A stretch of DNA of 64,000 nt from Bettongia penicillata ogilbyi (lineage: Eukaryota > Chordata > Mammalia > Diprotodontia > Potoroidae). Shown piece after piece: positions 55,861 to 64,000 of the stretch. The position numbers and the translations under genes were made by a program. Every line of letters starts with the position of its first letter. Position 1 is the stretch's first letter. The stretch is taken from positions 872,113 to 936,112 of the forward strand of contig JAJHZJ010000579.1 of NCBI GenBank assembly GCA_023548195.1, written 5' to 3'. Under the pieces are notes generated by a model. That model saw nothing but the letters and a program-made list of their open reading frames with translations, was not told where the DNA came from and did no database searches.

Positions 55861-56690
55861 CAATGGAGAGATGCATAATGGGCACAAACAGATTGAAATG
55901 TATTAAAAATAAGGAATTATGAAAGAAAAGTAGAGCAAGAAATGTTATCAATAAAATTTATTGTTATTGTGATAAAGGGAAAAGGATGAGTTGATTGTGC
56001 AAAGAGGATGATGAATAACTGAAGCTCAGCCCCTGTGCTTCTTTCATGTCCTTATGATGTCAAGAAGATGATAGTAAGGTCCTTTGTCCTTTAGGGGACC
56101 CTATGATGAACTTAAGGGAAGACACACGTAAGAGTGACATAGGACAGACTGGTATATTTATGTTGATTAGATCTCAGATCCATGGGCTTAGTAGCTATTG
56201 TTTTGTTACTTTTCTTCTTGTTCTGGGGAATGGGAGAGTAAAAATGGCATTACAAATCAAAGAAAAGATAGTCATGCATTTTTTGAAGGTGGGGACATTT
56301 TGAAGGAGCTGAGATACACTGCGAAGACAACTTGCTGATATCAGTCTTGTTTAGTGTCAACTTATATTTAAAAGTTGTTGTCTTCTTTGCAAAGGTTTAG
56401 TGATGGTACCCAGAGGCAAAGTTTGGAAATATCCAGGAAAATAAAGGGAGACTATGAGAAGAGTAAACCCACACATTAATGGAGTGTGTATAGAATTGTA
56501 TGGCTCCGTGCTCAGGTATGTGCACATAGCGCATCACTATCAATATGCACATAAAATCATAGATAAGATATTCACTAGAGGGAGTCCAAGGAGATAGGTA
56601 ATCCACGAATTCATGCTCCAAACTTTGAGTGAGACTTTCAGAGAATTCTAAATAATTGCTTTGGAAAATTGTGTGTGGTTTTTTTTTTTT
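55861..56690. other. Unassigned stretch between the repeat pair
   Basis: No gene or named repeat family recognised. Confidence 0.45.
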
Positions 56691-56693
56691 TTA

Positions 56694-56805
56694 ATGATCC
56701 AAGGTTTCTCCCTGAAAGGCCCATCTTTTTAATACTAATATTTCATGGAACACTACAGTTTCCAAAGAACTAGGTTTGAGGATCACTCACTTTGAAGTTC
56801 AAACT
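56694..56805 (+). repeat. Member 2 of a local repeat pair
   Basis: 'aggcccatctttttaatact...catggaacactacagtttccaaag...ctaggtttgaggatcactca' matches 55735-55860. A poly(T) run at 56679-56692 precedes it. Confidence 0.7.
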
Positions 56806-58195
56806 GAAAGGTTTTTATGAAAATTTGATTCCCCATTTGGCTTCTGTGACAGCAGGGAGAAGAAAAGATCAGTCAGTTTTGCCTTCTTCATCTGCGAGCA
56901 GTGATCATAACTCTTAATAGCTTTCTTACTCATTACTTTAAAATGCTTTCATGATCTTAGCATCCAATCAAAAACATTACTACATTATTGCCTTTATGCT
57001 GAATTTGAGAAAAAGAAAGCCAGTTGGCAAAGCTCCTAGGACTACTATGTGATCACAGTCACCTTTCCAGTGAAATACTATTTAGAAACAATAATGGATA
57101 CTTAGCACTTATATGGTGCCCCTAATTTAAAAAAATATGACAAATGAATTCACAAATTTTTATAATAAATGAAACAATAAAGTACATTTAATTAAGCAAT
57201 AATTTCCATTTGGGTGTACTTCTTACTATCACATTAAAATCAGGATCATAGGTTCATAGATTTAGAGCCATAAGCCAAAATCAGCTTCTAACCAAATCAG
57301 TATCTTGTTGAAGCCCGGAGCAAAATTTTCATTATGAGGTCTTGGCTCTGATTTTAGTCCAAAAAGATAAAACAAACAGAGGACCTTGATGCTCCCAACC
57401 TCAGAAGAGACTATTATCCTCCTTGAAAACAAAGCACTATCTTAAGAAATGCATTTGGCAGACATTTGGGTGGAAGTCACTGCCCTAGTGGAACCAGATC
57501 CTTGCTGTGAGTTTTCCTTTTACCCTTCCTGTATGTTAGCACTAAGCAGCTAAATTAAAATGTGAGTCTTGACGTCCAGTGTTGGTACAATTAGTTTACT
57601 TTGTGTATCCTGATTTGGTTCATTTTCTGCTTTTCCTGACCCCTCTTATTTCCTATGATTGAGCAGAGCCCAATGAGTATGAACCTACCTGTATAGCCAT
57701 CTGGACTGATTTCTTCCCAATCTGCAACTTATTCCTACTCTAGGCAGTTATTCAGGCCTATATTCCTATACCTGCTCAGCTGAGTCCGACTTTCTATGTG
57801 CCTGGCACATAGTAGTTCTAACAAATACTTGGTGTTATTGATTACTTAAACTTGATACCTGATTCTATAGTCTAGGCAAGTCTACTAGGCTGATTTTTGA
57901 AAGAGATATCTCTTTTTTTTCTGACCCAACTTTATTCTAACTCTTTATTCCTTAACGTTTAAGTTGACTCACCAGACATGCCCCAGACCAGGTATAGTTT
58001 GCCTGGGAAGTTCCCAGTTTTTAATCCCTAGCCACGTGTCTGACCCAACTCCAGTTACCCTGCACCTACTTTAAATATTCTTCCTCCTGAATTTCCTAGT
58101 TGTGAAAATGGTATCATCATTCTTTCTTAAATTAAGACTTGGAACTTCACCTAACTTGAATTTTCCTTCTTATTTATCCTTAATATTGAATCAAT
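56806..58195. other. Mostly unassigned stretch
   Basis: A MIR-type scrap (antisense) may lie at 57245-57300 ('gatcataggttcatagatttagagcc') and an L2-like scrap at 57795-57840 ('gtgcctggcacatagtag'). Otherwise nothing recognised. Confidence 0.45.
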
Positions 58196-58199
58196 AACT

Positions 58200-58312
58200 A
58201 AATAATGACAATTCTTTAATCAATCAATTAATATTTATTAAGTGCCTACTATGTGCTAGGCACTATACCAGGTGCTGAGAATACAAAGACAAAAGGAACT
58301 TTGTCAAGAAGG
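58200..58312 (-). mobile_element. L2 3' end, antisense
   Basis: 'attaatatttattaagtgcctactatgtgctaggcactataccaggtgctgagaatacaaag' is a clear reversed L2 terminus. Confidence 0.85.
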
Positions 58313-58314
58313 TC

Positions 58315-60110
58315 ATCAGAAGAGTCCTCAAATTTAATTTGATGATTCTCCTTCCCCAATCAACTTGATGTAATTGTGAGTTATAGAAATTTATTGAAAG
58401 GATACTTCCCTTGGAAGCAGACATGTTCTATCTCATTACTCAGAGAACAAAGGAAGCTCTTTTTGGTCCCCAGTGACTTTGGTTGCCTTTAAGATAATTT
58501 GTATTTGAGAACTGGGGTGGAGTGTGTTGGTAAATGTTTAATAACTGACTGTCTGAAAATGCACGACACCCTTTTAAGTTTAATCTGTAATATAACATTT
58601 ACTCCATTACTTTCTTAAGTCTAGATGATCAACACAATAATCACATCCTGATTTGTAGTGTTTGTTGATTTCTCAGATGCAAATGCTCACATAGAAAATT
58701 TAAAAATTAGCTCGTGAGTTGGTTAAAGCTGACTCCAGAACATCCCTTCCTTGGGGATGTGGGAGTAGGAGATGTAATCTTATTAGAAAAATGATCCTTT
58801 TCTTGATCTGTTGTAGTGACCTGTGAGTTAGTGTAAGTTAATTTTTTTCTTTTTCTGACTTCACCCTTTTCCCTATCCCCACTAGAAGCAGAAAATAGTG
58901 ACTTTCAGAAATAGACGGCAAATATAGATTGGTGCTCTCCAGGTCAGATTGAAAGGGTAGTTTCTGTATTTTCAGTTCCTATTTGCTGCCTTCTGTCTTT
59001 CTCTTTCCTTTTCAGGCCCTAGGTCAGAGACTAATAACCATTAGAACTAATGTTTTTAGGCTTTTCGTTAATCTGGAAATCAAGAATTGGGTACTGGTCT
59101 CCCAGAAGAAGTTTTCTTTTCAGAGAAGAAGACACTCCAAGGAATGCTGAGCTATAAGCCAAGAACCAAAGTTATACTATTTGGGCTAAGGGTCAAATGG
59201 TAATGGACCTTGCCAACCCATCATAACATCACTGTGAGTTACTCAGAGAGTTAAGGACCTAGGTAAATGGGGAGGGATTTTTTTTTTATCAGTAGTCCTA
59301 CAAAATGTCTTTACTTTCTGAAGAAAATTGAATGGTATTTTGAATGCTTTATGTTTCTATATTTATTTCTGGGTTCTGGTAAGTACTTTGAATCTTATGC
59401 TTTTTCTATAGTGGAACAAATAAAATATGTCTCACACTCAATAACCAATAACATAACACATTAAATATGTGTGTTTGGATTGGTGAACCCATGGTTGGAG
59501 AAATTTAGATCTGAGACATAAATTTTATCTTAGAAATTTCTTTAGAATTTTACTCAAGTTATGACAATGAGTCAAAGAGAGAAGTTTGCCTTCTTTAGGA
59601 GTCAGTGATATTTGCTTTGAGCTCATGGTCTTTTGGGGTGTGTGGGCCTCACTGGGAGAAATAACATGTACACACAACATTTTGCCTTTACCTTTTGAGT
59701 TTCTCTCACTCTGTCCAGATCCTTATAGCAATTATATATAAGCTCCTAGGTCATTTATTTTTCCTTCTTAAGAATCAGACATAGTCTTCAATTTCATCAC
59801 AAAGCTGAGGAGAGTATCAAGGCAGCATGGAAGGGTTAGCTTTGACAAGGAAAAGGGTGCCTTTATCCTCTAGCTCTAAAGTGAAGGAGGTTGAGAATGG
59901 ATAAAGGCAGAAAAGGATTTTGAAGTCTAGAAGACGAAAGATTAAGGTGATTGCCACATGAGTACCATGCAGACAAAACAGTCAGTTACATGAGGTTCAA
60001 TCTTCTGTTGAGAGAGAATGGTTTGTGTTTCAACTGGAATCTAAGGGGAGAGAGGACAACTTGGAACAGCTACTAGGGAGACTTATGGGAAGACAATCAA
60101 AGATGGAAAA
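58315..60110. other. Unassigned stretch
   Basis: Read on both strands; no gene, RNA or named repeat seen. The frame at 59267-59464 is AT-rich and unremarkable. Confidence 0.45.
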
Positions 60111-60111
60111 T

Positions 60112-60178
60112 TTGCCTTGTAAAGGTGAGTACTTAGCTGAAAAAAGATTGCCTTGTAAAGGTGAGTACTTAGTTGAAT
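60112..60178 (+). repeat. 36-bp tandem duplication, two units
   Basis: The unit ttgccttgtaaaggtgagta... starts at 60112 and again at 60148. Each copy holds aaag|gtgagtac, close to a consensus splice donor. The frame 60025-60225 runs through both copies and gives the repeated peptide LPCKGEYL. Confidence 0.9.
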
Positions 60179-60179
60179 T

Positions 60180-61770
60180 TAGCATTAATTTTTATGGGAG
60201 TCATTCTCCACAATTCTGTGACTAACAATACTTGGTGACTCAGGAACTAGGGTGCAGAAGGCAGATGATGATGGAAGGGTAAAGAAAAGAAATGGAGAGC
60301 TAAAGGACAAGAAAGCAAGGGATTCCACACTGGAGGATTAATCCTTATTGAAATGGTTGACTAGATTGTGAAAGGGAGGAAACAGAGGGTAGGATGAGTG
60401 GGAGACTAAAGAAATAGAGGCCATGATGAAAGACAAGAGTTGATTTGACATTAAGGTGTAAATAGAGAGGAATTTCAAGATTCAGACTCAAAGCTGGAGC
60501 TGGTTCAAATCACACTGAAGTCTAGGGTTGTAATCAATCCTGTGGGTGGCTGATAAAGAATGGAGTTGGAGATCACAATATCAACATTCTTTTTAAAGCG
60601 ACAACAATAAAGAGGAATCCAAAATTGTTAAAGAAAAGCAATTGTTGGTCAAGCGTGAGGTTGCTTGCTAATACCTTATAACTGAACTTTTTTTAAAAGC
60701 ACATCTCTGCACTTTTATGATTCTTGTATCATTAAATTCATTTCCATTACATTTGAATTAGACATTACTTTAAAGATATCTGCTGTATGGACATTTTACC
60801 ATAGAAGAATGGAATATAATAAAATTGACTTTCTTTCCTGACTCTTTTTGTAAGTAACTATCATTTTCATCTAATTCCTAACTCCAAACAAAGACATTGA
60901 ACTCTTGCTTAGTGATTAAATCTAACTTGTACTGTTCACTGATTTGGAGTTTTAACGATAGTATAATTTAATGAAATTATGGGGAGCAAACTGGTTTGTT
61001 GAAATTGGGATGGAAAAGAAATTAGCAAGGAAACTATTTATGAAATCATCTAGCCTCTGCCAGCCTCCGTGTTCCACTGCAGAATTGTCCTTTAGTTGAC
61101 ATTTGTCCCACTGGTAGTTTTCTAGTTTGATTCTTAAAAAATCTATTTGCATTTTAAAACATACACATGCATGTATGTTTTTTCAAAGACACCATTAGAA
61201 AGCAGGAAGTAGGCAAGGGCTCAGTCAGGAACATATTTCGGTGATTGATTTTTTTTTTTTTAATTCTTACTACAATATAACCCTTGAATAGGACCAGGGA
61301 GCTGGTGTCTGACAGATCCACCATTAGCCTCACTGAAGAGTTAGGTCAAGAAGGCATTAGGTAAGGAAAGTATGGGCATTTCTGGGGAAGACAACAATTA
61401 AAAATTTTGTCATTAATTTTGTAGCTTATTAGATTAGTTTGGACAAGCTACACAGAACAAATAAATTTTATTAGAAGGCCTACAAGTAGCACTACAGGAA
61501 TAAACAATATGGGGAGTATGGTAGGACAAGGCCAGGAAAATCAGGCTATTATGGAATACCCAAATTGTCACCAGGGGTTAAAAAAGTGGAAGAGGTGTAG
61601 AAAGTTGCCTAATAATGTTTCTACAAAAATGTATGACAGGGTTGGATTTCAAGTAGATTAAGAAATGAAAGAGTTAATTTTCTCTTCTCAGTACTCATAT
61701 AGAACCTCCACTAATAGTCAGAATTTTCAACCAGGTCTGTTTTTTCCCTCTCTCTCTCTTTTCCTGCCCC
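60180..61770. other. Unassigned stretch
   Basis: Nothing recognisable beyond a poly(T) run at 61249-61262. Short open frames show no family features. Confidence 0.45.
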
Positions 61771-62582
61771 TCCTCAGATTTAAGATTTAAATCTATTTTT
61801 AGTTTTCAAAATTGATTTCCATAAGATTCTGAGTTCCAAATTTTCTCCCTATCTTCCCCTCCCCCACACTCAGATGACATGCATTCTGATTTCCCCTTTC
61901 CCCAGTTTTCCCTCCTTTCTATCATACCCCCACCCCCCTTATCCCCTTCCCCTTTACTTTCTTGAAGGGCAAGATAGATTTCTATACCCCATTGTCTGTG
62001 TATCTTATTTCCCAGTTGCATGCAAAAATAATTATTCAATACTTGTTCTTAAAACTTCGAGTCCAAATTCTCTCTCTTTCTGCCTCCCCACCCACCCTCA
62101 TTGAGAAGGCAAGAAATTCAATATAAGTTATATAGTCATGCAAAACACCTTCACAAAAGTCATGGTGTGAAAGACTGACTGTATTTCTCTCCATTCTACC
62201 TCCCCCACTCTTTATTATTTTTTCTCCTTTGACTCAATCTCTTTTCTAAAGTGTTTTCTTCTGACTACTCCCTCCTCCAATTTGCCCTTCCTTTTATTAT
62301 CCTCCCCTCTTATCCCCTTCCCCCCTACTTTCCTGTGGGGTAATAAACTCAATTGAGTGTGTATATTGTTCCCTTCTTAAGCCAAATCTATTGAGAGTGA
62401 GGTTCCAATTCCTTCTCACTTTCCTCCTCTTCTCCTCCATTGTAAAACCTTTTTCTTGCCTCTTTTATGTGAGATAATTTATCCCACTCTATCTCTCCAT
62501 TTCTCCTCCCAATATATTCCTCTCTCACCGCACAATTTTGTTTCTTAGATATCATCCCTTAATATTCAACTCACCCTGTGTC

Positions 62583-62692
62583 ATCTATCTCTCTATCTGT
62601 CTATCTATCTATCTCTCTATCTGTCTATCTATCTATCATCTATCTATTTGTCTGTCTATGTGTCTGTCTGTCTATCCATCCATTTATCTATC
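62583..62692 (+). repeat. (TCTA)n/(TCTG)n microsatellite in half-L1 copy E
   Basis: Tetranucleotide tract at the same element position where A, B and C have TG/CA dinucleotides. Confidence 0.95.
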
Positions 62693-62830
62693 TATTTCCT
62701 CCAACTACCCAGTATAAACTGAGTATTAACTGAGAAAGGTCTCATGAGTTACAAATATCATCTTTCCATGTAGGAATGTAAACAGTTCATCTTTAATAAG
62801 TCTCATGATTTATTTTTCATATTTACCTTT

Positions 62831-63911
62831 TCATGTGTCTCTTGATTCTTGTATTTGAAAGTCAGATTTTCTATTCAGCTCTGGTCTTTTCATCAAGAAT
62901 GCTTGAAAGTCATCTATTTCATTGAATGTCCATTTTTTCCCCCTGAAGGATTATACTCAGTTTTACTGGATAGGTGATTCTTGGTTTTAATCTCACCTTC
63001 TCTGACCTCTGGAATATCATATTCCAAGCCCTTGGATCACTTAATGTAGAAGCTGTTAGGTCTTATGTTATCCTGATTGTATTTCCACAATACTTGGATT
63101 GTTTCTTTCTAGCTGCTTGCAATATTTTCTTCTCAATCTGGGAACTCGGGTATTTGGCTACAATTTCCTAGGAGTCTTACTTTTAGAATCTCTTTCCAGA
63201 AATGATTGGTGGAGTCTTTCCATTTCTATTTTACCTTCTGATTTTAGAATATCAGGGCAGTTTTCCTTGATAATTTCTTGAAAGATGATGTTTAGGCTCT
63301 TTTTTGATCATAGTTTTTAGGTAATCCAATAATTTTAAAATTATGTCTCCTGGATCTATTTTCCAGGTCAGTGGTTTTTTCCAATGAGATATTTCACATT
63401 GTCTTCTATATTTTTTCATTCTTTTGGTTTTGTTTTATAATTTCTTGACTTCTCATAAAGTCATCAGCTTTCATTTGTTCCATTCTAATTTTGAAAGAAT
63501 TATTTTCTTCAGTGAGCTTATGAACCTCCTATTCCTATTTGACCAGTTCTGCTTTTTAAGGCATCCTTCTCCTCATTGGCTTTTTGAACTTCTTTTGCCA
63601 TTTGGGTTAGTCTATTTTTAAGGTATTATTTTCTTCAGTATTTTTTGGAGTCTCCTTTAGCAAGCTGTTCATTTGATTTTCATGATTTTTTTGCATCACT
63701 CTCATTTCTCTTCCCAATTTTTCCTCTACTTCTGTTACTACATTTTCAAAATTCTTTTTGAGCTCCTTCATGGCCTGTGACCAATTCATATTCCCCTTGG
63801 AGGTTTTTGATGTAGGAACATTGACTCTGCTGTCCTCCTCTGATTGTATGCCCTGATATAACCATATAGTAAGATTCTATAGCCTGAGTTCTTTTTATAA
63901 TGTTTACTCAT
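62831..63911 (-). pseudogene. ORF1 remnant of half-L1 copy E
   Basis: ATG at 63909-63911 and TGA at 62831-62833 (both minus) align with the ends of copy A's ORF1 and span 1081 bases. Minus-strand frame 63607-63789 shows the coiled-coil start (NWSQAMKELKKNFENVVTEV, EEKLGREMRVMQ). RRM-like and C-terminal parts can be followed in other frames (for example ESFNEI-type sequence near 62900). The length is not a multiple of three, so at least one net frameshift is present, plus stops. Not functional. Confidence 0.85.
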
Positions 63912-64000
63912 CTTTCCAGCCAAACACTTGACTTTCTAATTCTTTGTCAAGGTAGGACTCTGCTTTCAGTGGGAGTGGGGCTGGGGGTAGGTATGGGTGT

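Larger units (their letters stand above)
61775..64000 (-). mobile_element. Half-L1 (HAL1-type) element, copy E, runs off the window
   Basis: The reversed 3' end starts near 61775 ('ctatttttagttttcaaaattgatttcc', 'gagttccaaattttctccct'). The 3' UTR continues to a (TCTA)n tract at about 62583-62692. ORF1 spans 62831-63911, and 5' UTR sequence begins after 63912 and is cut by the window end. As in A-D, ORF1 passes straight into 3' UTR without ORF2. Confidence 0.87.

Noticed and set aside
1..64000. A novel multi-gene defence, biosynthetic or phage-like system
   Set aside because: No cluster of intact reading frames exists; interspersed repeats and non-coding DNA account for the long frames, and composition is uniformly mammalian.

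Overview
This window reads as a piece of a therian, most probably marsupial (metatherian), nuclear genome. The DNA is AT-rich and CpG-poor. It is packed with retroelement fossils: tRNA-headed SINEs with the 'gcagctaggtg...cagtggatagag...cctgagttcaaatc' head, CORE-SINE/MIR copies, L2 and CR1/L3 fragments, many L1 3' ends, and several elements carrying L1 ORF1. The L1 and SINE subtypes are those I know from opossum, wallaby and devil sequence; the species cannot be fixed from here. No intact host protein-coding gene, rRNA, tRNA, snRNA or CRISPR array could be supported, so the window is best described as intergenic or deep-intronic DNA.

Layout. 1-10.4 kb: SINEs, a DNA-transposon-like repeat, a long CR1/L3 copy (3.54-4.25 kb), a short L1 3' end with a target-site duplication (TSD; 6.2-6.6 kb), and an L1 head piece (7.98-9.39 kb) inserted into an older repeat. 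10.4-14.3 kb: an L2 copy split by a complete 2.8-kb ORF1-only element (copy A, minus). 14.3-24.1 kb: SINE/L2 scraps, a TSD-flanked L1 tail (18.99-19.74 kb) and an ancient minus-strand L1 (21.2-22.96 kb). 24.1-27.1 kb: a SINE split by a second complete ORF1-only element (copy B, plus) with a perfect 15-bp TSD. 27.1-34 kb: mostly unassigned sequence, including the only non-repeat open frame with a plausible exon layout (27.8-28.23 kb). 34-42.3 kb: a cluster of L1 tails and ORF1-bearing elements (copy F plus, C minus, D minus). 42.3-61.7 kb: L2, MIR, microsatellites, a large AT-rich inverted repeat (55.17-55.61 kb) and long unassigned stretches. 61.77-64 kb: copy E (minus), running off the window end.

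The main biological story is a family of half-L1 (HAL1-type) retrotransposons: 5' UTR, ORF1, an intrinsic simple repeat and a purine-rich 3' UTR, with no ORF2. Six copies are seen (A-F); A and B are full-length and TSD-flanked at about 2.8 kb. That shows the ORF2-less unit itself was mobilised, presumably in trans by L1 ORF2 protein. HAL1 elements are an established class, so this is a well-documented example rather than a new system. Coordinates of old repeats are approximate (about 10-30 bases) because no alignment could be run.
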